This document shows positions 45,307 to 56,726 of a stretch of 64,000 nucleotides of DNA, in pieces; within the stretch, counting starts at the first letter, position 1, and every line of letters starts with the position of its first letter. The notes beneath the pieces are model-generated. The model was given only the letters and a program-made list of their open reading frames with translations. It did not search any database and was not told the origin of the DNA. Origin of the DNA: Syngnathus acus (Eukaryota > Chordata > Actinopteri > Syngnathiformes > Syngnathidae); assembly GCF_901709675.1 (NCBI RefSeq), contig NC_051091.1, forward strand, positions 1,111,967 through 1,175,966, given 5' to 3'. The translations under genes and the position numbers were made by a program.

Positions 45307-47426
45307 GGGCTTCTGTTGGTTTGGTGGATTTGGTGGTTCATATCTTTCTGGCTTGGCAACACAATGTAAACACAATACCAGGGCACTCATTAATCAAGCA
45401 CTGTGTTTCTAATCTTCATTCCTACCTCTGCTAAGCACAAGCTAGTCACTTCCCATTGTGAGTTACAAGACGACTTGGTCAGATGCTTATGAATAGCTGG
45501 TCCAAAAGCTGCATCTTCTCCAACCCTGTCCTCATGACAATGTGTCTAGGTGCTTTACGGTGCTCATTCTGACTGCACTTGCCCAAATGAATGTGCACTT
45601 ACAAAATAAACTCTTGACGACTTGGAAAAGAAAGGGAACGTGAAAGTTCATTCATCGCCGCAGTTGCCATAGTTAAAAGGAGAGAGAAAAAAACAGCTTG
45701 AAAGACGGCGTGGTGCGCTTTTAATGAGGTGCACAGCAAGATGCAGATGATTGCGCTTCTTTTTGGGGTGAAAAAAAATGCCAGTCAGCCTCTACGTCTG
45801 CCCACTTTTTTTTTTTTTTTTCCTGCTTTGAAGGCGCCGCCGGTGCCCGAATGCTTGAGAGAAAGAGAGAGTAAGAATGGGAAAAAGAAAAAGGCATCTG
45901 GCCGCTTTGATGCCTCCATAGCGCCACGGCCAATCGGGCACAAAGAGAGGCGAAGAGATTACTGATGCAACATAAGCGAGTGGATGGATGGCTGACGTGC
46001 TCCGGGGCACGGGAACAAAGTCGGACGCTCAACTTTCACGAGTAACCTTTCCTCGCTCGTGACAATTTCAAACAATGGCCCTCGAGAGGATGAGCCTTTT
46101 GGTCTGAGCTGACTTTAATGTCGGCGTTAGAAGAATTACAATTCCAGGATGCTTCATTCATCGTTCACGAATAAAACATGTTTCTTCCCAGAGGGCATCC
46201 ACATGGTACACAATTTAAACTTAGTTTTGACGGAGTCCAGATCTATATCCTATTGGAAATATGAAGCTATGGTTGCAAAATGCTTGAGCACTCCTGCAAA
46301 TGTTGCCAAAGCATAGTTTGCACGTATGTTTTAGGGTGTGCACATTTATGCAACCAGTTTGTCGTCCACTTGCTTATATTCTAATTTCAGATGACTTGCG
46401 CAGGTTATTTATTACGGTAACTGGTAACATGATTTTTATGAAACTGTGCCAGCTTTATTGTAGGTCACATTGTTTTTGTAATATTTGGTTCATTGACTTT
46501 TAACGTTATGGTTATTATGTAAGAGCGAGTGAGCGAGCAGGTCTTATTTATAGTAATCTCAGGGATGTGATTTTTTACAGATGTGTTCCTCCCATCAGTG
46601 TCAACCTTGCCAGGGGCTGCAGAAGAGCCCGAGGCCAGAGCATGTCTGTCTTGATTGGTTTTAGCCGAGAAGTAGGAGAAGAAGAGCGAGCACGCTCACC
46701 TCCCAACGGTGTAGAATACAAACACTGTTTTACTTAGCATTAGTGGAAATTTGTTGGACTGTCTCTTATTGCCAGGCGTCATTGGACTAACTCTCGGTAC
46801 ATTGGGGACATGGAAGACCTTTTCATTTCTGCACCCAGCCGGTTACTTTCCCTGCCGTTCTCGGCCACGCCCCTGACATCACGCTTACTACCGGCAACTG
46901 TCCCTGTTTGTTAAGAGCGCTACTTAAAGCGTGTCCTCCCAGCAGTTTGTGCATGGTGTGGCACTCGCTTGTCCAGCCCGGTCTGCATGTCACAGGCAGG
47001 TTTGTCATTCCCTTGATTTTCTTTTCAAATGTACATGAACAAGTGCAAGTGCTATGAATTGATCTGAATGATATCATGACAAAGGCTCAGATGTCATTTT
47101 TATAATGCTGCCCATCACTTGTCTAGACAGTATATTTTTTTTTGGTACCCTCCATTTTACTCTCACAATCTAAAGAAAAGAAGATTATTTTGATTCTAGA
47201 ATCTAAATTGTCTGCCTGCAGCTGACTCCTGAGCTCACACAGACCAAAGCAATGTATTTGATTGACAGTTGAAGGTCAAGTAGTGTGTTTCCAGTGTCAT
47301 CAGTGGACATGTACACACTTTACTGTAGCTGGAAGGGAGGCTCTATGTTTGATGACTACGGAGCCTTATTTGATGTACTTGGTGTTTTTAAAATTCATTC
47401 AAATTAAAAAAACATGATCTCAGTTA
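45307..47426. other. Unique non-coding sequence
   Basis: A T17 run near 45806, then a short GC-rich piece, a purine run and GTAAGA, resemble a microexon but are too short to assess. GATTTTTTACAG at about 46569 leads into a Cys-rich 27-codon frame that stops without a donor. Confidence 0.35.
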
Positions 47427-47791
47427 GCGGCTCGGTGGCGCACTGGGTAGCACGTCCGCCTCACAGTTAGGAGGGTGCGGGTTCGATTCCACCTCCGGCC
47501 CTCCCTGTGTGGAGTTTGCATGTTCTCCCCGGGCCCGCGTGGGTTTTCTCCGGGCACTCCGGTTTCCTCCCACATCCCAAAAACATGCTTGGTAGGCCGA
47601 TTGAAGACTCCAAATTGTCCCTAGGTGTGAGTGCGAGTGCAAATGGTTGTTTGTCTCTGTGTGCCCTGCGATTGGCTGGCAACCGGTTCAGGGTGTCCCC
47701 CGCCTACTGCCCGATGACGGCTGGGATAGGCTCCAGCACACCCGCGGCCCCCGTGGGGACTAAGCGGTTCAGGAAATGGATGGATGGATGG
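47427..47791 (+). mobile_element. Full-length tRNA-derived SINE with RTE-type tail
   Basis: The 365 bp element starts GCGGCTCGGTGGCGCACTGG with an A-box (TGGCGCACTGG) and has a B-box (GGTTCGATTCC) about 35 bp on, the internal promoter of RNA polymerase III. The body runs from TGTGTGGAGTTTGCATGTTC to GGCTGGCAACCGGTTCAGGG. The tail has GCTGGGATAGGCTCCAGCAC and AAGCGGTTCAGG and ends in ATGG repeats. Flanks carry a 13 bp duplication ATGATCTCAGTTA (47414-47426 and 47792-47804), the first three bases of which could also be read as the ATGG tail. The near-intact boxes and duplications point to a recent insertion. A partner LINE of RTE type, of which remnants exist in this window, would supply the machinery. 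Confidence 0.93.
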
Positions 47792-47804
47792 ATGATCTCA
47801 GTTA

Positions 47805-47945
47805 TGGGTTTTTACTTCAACTGTAGAAAAATATAGAATTTTTTTAATTGAGTTGTGCAGGTTATAGGTCACATCACTGGAAAAAAACATTTAATTTCTT
47901 TATTTTATATTACAAAATCATTTGAATCATTTAGACTTTTCATGT
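47805..47945 (+). repeat. MITE remnant interrupted by the SINE
   Basis: ATGGGTTTTTACTTCAACTG, TTGAGTTGTGCAGGTTATAG GTCACATCAC and a final AGACTTTTCAT parallel the right half of the palindromic MITE at 55606-55791 (GGGTTGTACACATGGTCGCA ... AGACCTTTCAT). The left half is not recognisable beyond the SINE. Confidence 0.55.
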
Positions 47946-50900
47946 CCATTTTATTATTGTGTGAATGCAAACACAACATATTTGAATCTACATTTTCACT
48001 TTCAATTTGAACGACCCTTTGAAGGAATGCGATGCTTAAGCAATGAAGCAGAGTAGGCTGACTGTGCATGCAGCGACCGACCAAGCTGATTCATGTCAAC
48101 AAGTTCTGTGCAGAATGCTTCGGACCACGTGCATGGGTAACCGACGCGAGGTCCTCTCTTTTATATTTCATGCAGCGTAAGTGTGCCTTTTTCCCCTGCC
48201 GCACGCTGCTTTATGGTAATTCAATTCAGTGAGGTGTCAAACACGGCTCCGGGCGCATTCCCATTACCCCAAAGTGGAGGTCCGAGGAGACGGACAATCG
48301 GACAGTTGCCGATGTAGCCTCGACATGTCATACACGACACTCGGGTTTGAAGAGTACGACCCGCTCTGCGACAAACGTGGGACTGAAGGCTCATATAAAT
48401 TGGACATAATTCTGTGTGCGTGAGGCCCCGTTGCTGTCGTGTTATCCATCCATCCATTAAATCAAATCCCGCCTCGAGGCTTGGCATATATTTGGTGGGG
48501 AAACTGCAAGAGTTGGAGGAAAACAATAGGACAAATTTGAATTCCGCTCCTGATTCCACTTGTATTATTTACATCAATGAATATCAAGTTGAGGGGGTTA
48601 ATGGGATTCACACAGAACACAGTCGGCCGGAGATGGACCGCAGCGGAAAGCTCTGGGGAACCATGATGAGGGAAAACTGTAGTGTAGTTACATCTCCCAT
48701 CTTCACCATTAGGTGCACCTCTAATGGAAGAGCTACTGTATTATAGACAAAATGGAAAACGTCTGGCTGATGAAAGTCCTGTCCAAATGCAAAAAGTAGA
48801 AGCTATTCCATCACAGACAATTTTCAAATCGACAGAGAAGGAACGTTGTGTTTTTGCGCTCCTTCAGTAAATGCTCGCCTGTAATTGCTACAATTTGCCG
48901 ATAATTACGGTGCACTGTTTCACACCTAATTACCAGAATCTAATGATATTTTTCTGAATCTCTGTCGCCTCTCTCTGACCCCAAAAGGACACTCGGTGTG
49001 CGCAAAGTGCTCCCTCCGTAAGGTGTCCCCAGACCGGCAGGTTTGCTTTCACTGCTAATGAGACAAGAGGGTTTGTCACTCGTCGTTGCTTCTGCTTTTG
49101 TGGCGGGATGTATTTCAATGACGTTAATGTTGCAAGGCTGTCGAAGAGTGGGGGACTGATTGCTTTACAAGCATTGTTGCTGCTTTGTCTTCGTAAATAC
49201 AGGTTCGAAGAAACGTAGGGTCGTAGATGATGAGATGTATCAAACGAGCCTGCAATCCTTCTTTGTGAGGTGCAGAATAATAGACAAGCGCATTCAGGGA
49301 CCGAGCTCTGCTGTGAAGAGTGACAAAATGCGTGTCATTTCCACCACCCGTAAAAGTGTTTATAAAAAATGACAGGTAGTTGCAGGTACCAAATGACCTC
49401 ATTGCATGTTTTAGATTGAAAGGCTACATGGCTTTTGACCTAGACATGAAACATTTTAAGAAATTGGGTGAGAATGGGGGAAAATGTACCGAATAAGCAA
49501 TTGTCCAATTTCAAGTCAGTACAGATGAGTCGAATAAAAGGAGCGTCGCACAAAGGTCACCATGTCGTTGGCGCGAGTAAACTTTGCCACTTTGTGCATC
49601 CGAATCACCGTCAACGTGTATCGTAATGAAACCGTCAGCTTTTACTATCAGAGGCCAAACATTTGCACATATACCAGTAAAATGATGATTCTATGTCCTT
49701 GTTCTTCAAATTGGACTGATGGAGCCAAACCAAGAATGGCTGCAATTTCAAAGACATGTGAAACTGTTTATCATTATGAAATTTGACATCGTCAACTCAT
49801 TGTGCTTTTATGTCATTCTTGCTGGAATAGAAGGCACCATTGGATATATTGCACTACAAGCCAGCATTCTCCACCACGTTCTCCCCGGCCCAACGGTGGA
49901 CAGTACCCCCAACAAAACATGCATCCCAGATGGAGCTTGCAATTGGAGACTTCGAGTGAATAATCTTCTCATTACTTATCGTGATGAACTGTGGCATGCA
50001 AATATCAAGAAGGGACTGTGGTGAAGCAATCCAATTAAGGCCCAAAAGCTGAAGTCTCATTAGTGCAGAGTCTCTAATAATGCAAATGACACCCCACTGT
50101 TAATCAACCTTGAATATAAACAGCGTCCGTGAATGCACCACCACAGGTGATGTGTACACCTGCAGGTGATGAAAGGCCAACGTCAACACCTCTCACAATG
50201 GAGCTTTTAGATGGTAGAAATTAGCTGCTACTTCCCCTCTGTGAGGCAACAATAGCCAGAAAATAAGAAAGCCGCTGATGGCGGAAACTACCATAAAGAC
50301 TCAGTGAAGCAAACTCGTTATTTACACTCGTTTCCATTTGATTTTCTTGCTTTACATTACCAAAACGTTTTGGTAGGGGGACTTCTGGAATTGGCCATTA
50401 AACGCAGCGGAATTTCCTCCCTATCCAATCCCAGCTGTCGCGCCATCCTCTGACTTGGAGTGAAACTGTCACACATTTTCCAAACAAGGTGTGTAGGCTG
50501 AGTATAAAGAGGCCTTCAAATACAACAAGCAATCCCAGCACAGCCCCTTCAGAACATGCAAAAGCCTTCCATAACTCAAAGGAGCTCGGGCGGTGAGGGT
50601 AGAAGCAAAAACTAAAAAGGAGGAGGGACTTTCTAGTGGCCTTTGGCTTCGAGAAGCACTTTGAACAAAGTACAAGATGGCTAAGAAATCTTTTAATACA
50701 AAAATGGCAAGAAAGGTTCTATGGATTGAATTGACATTCTGGATCCCGTCCATGCACCAATCTTGGTAAACAACTCCCACTTAGTAAATCAGCTTGTCAA
50801 AGCCAATTGTTCAACTCATGACGGGGCAATCTTCCCGTCGTTTCTTGCCCGCCGGGAATTCCTGTCACATGGACCGTCCCTCGTTGTCACTATCCCTTTC

Positions 50901-53497
50901 ATTTGCCTTTCTGAAATTACCGCTTGTGTCAAATCATTGTTCTCGCAGCCAATCACTCTTAGCCACTGTGCTTTGAAAACCTCTGCTGTTTTCTACGGAA
51001 GGACTGAAAGTGCCAGAATTTAAAAAATATATTAGAAAGATCATGAATAAAATGTTTCATTGATCAAATAAACAAATATGCAGTTAAATCAACATGTCAT
51101 AAAATGTCCTATTAATAATTAAATGACCAGAAATTATGCGAAAAAAATAACGAAGCTAACTGGCCCATCAAAGTTAGTGGGTGGGGCTGAAGCCTGGCCA
51201 ACGCAAATTGACCATTTTCACACTTTTCCACCAAGACATTGACGAAGAGTGACGGCAATTTCCACAGTTTCACTAAAAGTCATAAGTCAAAGTTGTTCAA
51301 CTGCACAACTGTTCAGTTCTTCAATAAACAAAACATCTGTTTACAACTTGGCTAGTAAACATAGTAAAATATATATTTCTAGATCAAATGTGGCTCTTGA
51401 GCAGAAAAGTTTTCCCACTCTTGCTCTATAGAATTGAGGATTGTTTATGTTTGGGAGTTTGTTGATGGATGCATCTAGCGATGCTCTTCCAGTCTGCTCC
51501 ATTTGTTCTTATTCCAGTGCAGAGGATGGCAGTAAACACATTCTTCTATATCTGCTGCCTTCCTCAGCTCCTCCATTATGAAGTGCTTATTGAAAACAGA
51601 GTGAATCCATTCCAACTTTATCCGGTGAGACTTTTCCACGCTCACATCTAATCAGATTTATGTCGGGCGAGCACCTCCAGAGGAGGTTATTTTTCTCTAA
51701 GCTTGCTCAGCTCACAATCATTAATAGCAAAGTGAGCAGTGTTTAAAAAGAAGCCAAGAAAAGTAAATTAAATGATGATTTTTTTTTAATCCTCTACAGA
51801 AATGCCAGTCTATTCCAGTAACATTGTTTTGTTTAATGAGGGATTGTGCAAATGTTCTAAATATGACTGTTGCCATAGCAGCGGTTTGATCAGAATTGTC
51901 CATTAAAAAAAAGAAAAGAAAAAAAGCTTTACGGCAGCTCTTTTTCCAAATGATTCTACGCATGATCAAGGCATCCAAGTGAAAAACCTTGGGTGAACTG
52001 TGCCAGTTGCTGCTTCACCGCATTGATTTTTCCATTTCTATTTTAACAAATAAGATAGAAACTTATTGGATGACGTTGTCAGAAATGGACACGCCAAGTG
52101 ACTCATCTCTTTTTATTGTAACATTTCTTGATGCTCTCACACCTGGAAGTTAGTCTAGCAGCACAACAATATTAAGGAGCATCTCCATGCGCTTCACGGT
52201 GCCAGGATTAAGCAATGGAGGAGCTTCGACGGAATAACTCAAATGGAGGAATCACTGATGCAGAATGCTGTAAGTGTCGATATACTTGCATTTAGACTTT
52301 CAATTATTATTATTATTGTGTTTGTGTTCAAGCAACAATGACATATCATCGGGCTAACAGCATCATTCTGCTGTTAGCCTGCTGTATCAATGCTCTTTTT
52401 ATCTACATGTTTTTGTAGAGTCTCAGTTTTAGATAAAGGAGGTAAGCAAATATTGAATCAATTGGAGTCTGGAACTGGACTCGTTGAATTCATTTTTTTC
52501 TTCTTTGATAAAAACATTCCAAAACAGCTTCTAATGTTTGTCAGAAGACCTTGCATTCCGAGGGCCTGCGTTGAACTTCTCCTTTCCTTGCAGGTCAGAC
52601 AATGTTTGGTATTTGAAATAAGATTTGAAAAATGCTCATTGAAAGGATGTTAAAAGACGGTAGCGCACATACAATGTTCAAAGAATGTTATTGCAAATAT
52701 GTATCTCCTGTATTCTTAATTGTGACAATGCTTTCACAATGCAAGCTCTTTTGTCTGTTGTTATTGTTGGCAGTAATTGACTTAGGAACAGAAATGATTT
52801 CCTCTAAACTGCTGCATTATTCATGCTCTCATAGTTTAGCAGTGTTATTGTGGATTCTGAAGCCCCCCCCCCCCCAAGGTATCACACTCATCACGAGATG
52901 TTGGAAAGGCGCCTCAGCGACCACCGCCACTATTTGCAAATAATCTTTTTTTTTTTTCTCAAGCAACAAACTATATATATTTATCTATGAAACATGGCTT
53001 CTCTCGCCATCCCAAGGCTACACAACGAGAACTAGAAGATAATCAGCCTGCAGGGTTCTTGCAGTTTCTTTGCCGTCTGCTGGGCTCTGGCGCCTCGTCC
53101 TGTCGTTGGCGCCGGAGGAGAGCTTGTCATCTGCTATGCAGCATGTCAAATGTAACAAGAGCACCTGCCAGTGTGTCTCCTCATGATGCCTCCTAAAGCT
53201 CTGGAAGCTTTTTTTCTTTTTTCTTTGCTCGGGCCCACTGGCTTGCCAGTTGAGTCCTCGCTCCCAGCATTAACGCTCTCCACCTGAGGCTAAGCAAGCC
53301 CCCATAAGAATGTGCTGAGGTTTAGGGAACAAGTTGCAGTGTACATAATAGCCTCAAAGTGGGTGCGTGGGCTCCCGCTAGTGGTAAGCCACACACAGAA
53401 ATACAAATAGGATTTTCACTTGCTTTTAGAGCACTGTTATTGTTTTCATGACCTTTCTTGGTGCAGATAAACACTAATTACTATATGAATTCATTTT
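47946..53497. other. Unique non-coding sequence
   Basis: No gene or mobile element recognised in 5.5 kb. Mixed-composition blocks that could be regulatory lie at 48160-48560, 48840-49110 and 50190-50460. TTTTTGTAG at 52417 and GGAG/GTAAGC at 52441 would frame a 23 bp microexon, too short to judge. A C13 run lies at 52863-52875. Confidence 0.4.
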
Positions 53498-53554
53498 CAC
53501 ATTGGTCATTATGGTGGTACGTGATCTTTTTTTGAGGTGGTACTCGAACCACTG
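53498..53554 (+). repeat. hAT-like transposon end fragment
   Basis: GGTCATTATGGTGGTACGTG, then TTTTTTTGAGGTGGTACTCG and the terminus GAACCACTG, resembles the end of a common fish hAT-like repeat whose terminus reads CAGTGGTTC inward (from memory). The rest of the element is missing. Confidence 0.55.
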
Positions 53555-54772
53555 CATTTGATTCGATTTTTAGCAATGCCAGTATTTCACCATCCAACTT
53601 CAAGTTCTCTTAGTCATCATCATCTCATATAAAAATTGCACAGAAATGTAAGTAGCAATAATCATCATTAGAGTAACTTGCTCTCCAGTTCATTTGAAGC
53701 GCAAAAAGCAGTGTGTATGCTAATTGAGTTGTATGCGTTGAGATGGATGCCAACTATTTTGAAATACGAAACACAAGACTGTTAATGTGGAGCAAGAGTG
53801 AATAGTAACACCTTGTCTAAAATAATCAGCATCATTATTGTTGTTGACGCCGAGCTTGTTAACTTGTCCTGAAGGTGGATGTTTTGGAATGCACAATTGT
53901 TGGATTGGATATGGTTTTTGAAGTTCCCTCAATGCTGCCGCAGAGGCTCTGCGATGTTGACGTTCGAACCAAACGCATACCATAGTGTCACGCCGATTGA
54001 AATTTCACAGCGCTCCCTATGGGAAGCTGGGGAGTTGCCAGCTCCAGATGAATAATGAAACTTCGCCTGCTTTGCTCATTTTTTATTTAATGTGGAACCC
54101 TCCTTTGTTGTTCCCAGACAAGCACCCACAGGAGTCAAAAGAAAACAGTCAACTTGGCTTTTTGCACGTGTGAAATGGAGTGTGGAGGTTAAACGGCGAT
54201 GAATAATCTTTTATTGTGGAGTTACGGATCAGGGCTGCCTTTCACTCGGATGCATGCTAAGCTTTTAGAATGAGACTCGCTTGGCTTCTAATTGAGCCCT
54301 TCAAATACAAAAGCGCATGCAAGATTTTTCAATTGAGCTTACTTCAACTGACTGAGTACACAGCAGATGTATCATGCAATAAATGCGCATTGGTATTAAA
54401 TTATATCAGCTGGAGTGTTGCCTTGCTGCAATTGCTGATCTGTATTTATGGAAAGATTCCATGAGACTAGCTGCAAAAAGCATGTTTTATCGTCTCATCC
54501 AGTGATCATTTTACACAAAAAAGAAACAACGTGTCAGAAATGGTCCACCAATGCTCAGCCATTTTGAGAGCATCAGTCCAGGTCAATAGGTTTCTTGCCC
54601 AGGCATGGGAAAACAACCAGTCAGGAAAAGTTTCTGGGACTCTTTGTGGTTATTGTCCTTCACATAGTAATGGCAGCAAGGGGAAGAGGAGGTGAAGATG
54701 CTGCACTTTCCTCGCTGTGCTGCAATCACTGGACTGCAGCTTCCAATGAAAACCATGTTTTGTCATCCTGTG

Positions 54773-54778
<6 letters not shown>
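53555..54778. other. Unique non-coding sequence
   Basis: No feature recognised. Confidence 0.4.

Positions 54779-54844
<66 letters not shown>
54779..54844. repeat. (CA)33 microsatellite
   Basis: Sixty-six bases of uninterrupted CA, the longest perfect microsatellite in the window. Reading frames over it (His-Thr or Cys-Val repeats) are artefacts. Confidence 0.99.
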
Positions 54845-54846
<2 letters not shown>

Positions 54847-55605
54847 GACACGCTGCTGTGTTGGACGTCATTTCTATTTGGCAGAGATGAGCACATCTTT
54901 GCCTTCTGGTAACAAGCTCCTCGCGGCATTAAAAATGGAGTCGCATCCCCCGCTACAAGATCCATATCCAACCACTCATGTATGAGATTATACTTGGCGC
55001 AATGAGAAAAATACAAAAGTCTTGTTTGTTGCCTTTCTGTTATACACACTGAGCCCTCGTGCTTTTTCTTTTTCGGAACATCTGTTGCCGCTCTTGGCTC
55101 ATCCACCTGTTTCTCCCTGTATTGCCTTCAGGGACCTCTGAATCAGCTCACCAGGCATAAAGGTTAATAACCTCAAGTGAAGTCCAGTGCTGAATGTGAG
55201 GGGGGAAAGGAGGCAAGATGGTGGGAGAACCTGCCAAAGGAGTGTATTGGATTTTGATTTAAGAAAAAGAATTTGCTCCGCTGCGTACAACTAAGGGCAA
55301 GCTTTTGGGCTCTTTATTTATTTTTGTGTAGTTCATGGGGTCATGGTGCGTGAGAGTTGTTTGTGTGTCCCCCATTATGTTGTTGTCTCTGAGGCATGGC
55401 AGGAAGAAATGGTGCGCGCTGCCAAACACAAAGAAAAATCGATTTGCCGGCCACATCATCAAAAGACAAACGACGCCGTTAACCTTGTGAGCCAGAAAAT
55501 TAAATATTGTTCTTTTTCTCGCCGTATGTGTGGTGGAGAGGTAATATCTTTGAGGTACACAAGGGTGGCAAGTAGCCATCGACAAAGACTTTTTGACTCT
55601 ACTTG
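54845..55605. other. Unique non-coding sequence
   Basis: No feature recognised. The frames at 55259-55621 and 55343-55672 lie on opposite strands and lack domains. Confidence 0.35.
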
Positions 55606-55791
55606 TATAAAAAGTCTGCACACCCTTGTTGAAATGCCTGATTTCTGCGATTTAGAAAAATGTCCTTTTTAAGCACGATTTTTTTTCGATAACTGGGTTG
55701 TACACATGGTCGCATTATTAGTGTAAGTTTTTGAAATGATTCATTTTTTTGTATATGACACTTTCAAACATTGGTGTGCAGACCTTTCATA
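55606..55791. mobile_element. Palindromic MITE, superfamily undetermined
   Basis: The left end TATAAAAAGTCTGCACACCC and the reverse complement of the right end (TATGAAAGGTCTGCACACC) form imperfect inverted repeats of about 30 bp, followed on both sides by TTG(T)TTGAAA-like sequence. The element is about 186 bp without coding capacity. Its middle (GGGTTGTACACATGGTCGCA) is shared with the remnant at 47805-47945. The flanking target duplication is not clear, so I do not assign a superfamily. Confidence 0.7.
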
Positions 55792-56585
55792 TCCATACGA
55801 CACGTCAGAAATTATTTTTCTGATGCGCTTCCCTATTTCAAAACAGATTTGTACTCTTTACATTGGCAACATAAACTCATTCCTTCTGCTAGTACCAGAG
55901 ATTGTTTTCATACATCTATATAAGGACAGAGCAGCGTGTGAGTGCTTTTGCCATATCTGGCATTACAGCACAATGACGCAAAGGAGACGTTAGACGACTC
56001 GGACTGACTTTCAAACCCCTAGCGAGAGTTGTGCAGCTCGCACCCGTGGGACTGCAGCACTGGCGGGTCATGCTAATAAGCAATTACATCCACAATCAGC
56101 CATGCCAATTCACTTAGCGACGGGGTGAATGCATTCTCGGGAAGCTGGAGCCACATTAAATGAATACACCTAACGTGCCGTTTAAATACCAGAGTCGACC
56201 ACACTTGCATGAATAGTCTTCCAACACATGCACACGCACACATACAAGCAGAGAGATATGCCGGGTTTCTCTATACTGCTTAATTTTTCTTTCGTAGCCA
56301 CCCTCGGGGACAATCTTGATCTGGCTTCTACTGTAGCTGAGATTCCATTTTTCTTCAAAAGAAAGATCCAATCTGTTTCAAAGGAAAACAGTGCGAGAAC
56401 ATACTTTGATTTGTATTTGGACTGCACCTTTTAAATGTTTCCATTTAACATAAAACATGGAATTCAACAAAAGCCAAATTCCGTTTGGATGAAATCTCAT
56501 TAATATGCGTTCACCTCAAACGCACTCTGTTTTTTTTTTTTCTTCTGCTCCACTTTTCTTTCTTTGGACTCTTTCACTGTTGCAG
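55792..56585. other. Unique non-coding sequence
   Basis: No feature recognised. Confidence 0.35.
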
Positions 56586-56672
56586 TATAGGCTTTGTGCC
56601 CCTGGCAGGGTCACCCATGGCAAACAGGTCCTAGGTGAGGGATCAGACGAAACACGACTCAAAAGACCGAGT
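56586..56672 (+). repeat. Possible interspersed repeat fragment
   Basis: CCCTGGCAGGGTCACCCATG, GCAAACAGGTCCTAGGTGAG and GGATCAGACGAAACACGACT recall a conserved stretch of an interspersed fish retroelement (from memory). CACTGTTGCAG before it and CTAG/GTGAGG within it also form an exon-like pair, which is probably part of the repeat. Confidence 0.4.
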
Positions 56673-56696
56673 TTTCCCTTGCCCAGACGCAGGTCA

Positions 56697-56726
56697 CCGT
56701 CCGTCCGTCCGTCCATCTGTCTGTCT
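56697..56726. repeat. (CCGT)n / (CTGT)n microsatellite
   Basis: Four CCGT-type units, one CCAT and two CTGT units. Confidence 0.9.

Noticed and set aside
47427-47500. tRNA gene
   Set aside because: The boxes are the head of a SINE that continues into an RTE-type tail and is flanked by target duplications.
54595-55106. His-Thr and Cys-Val repeat proteins
   Set aside because: Translations of the CA repeat at 54779-54844.
56584-56632. Exon-like piece between TGTTGCAG and CTAG/GTGAGG
   Set aside because: The sequence looks like part of an interspersed fish repeat rather than a host exon.
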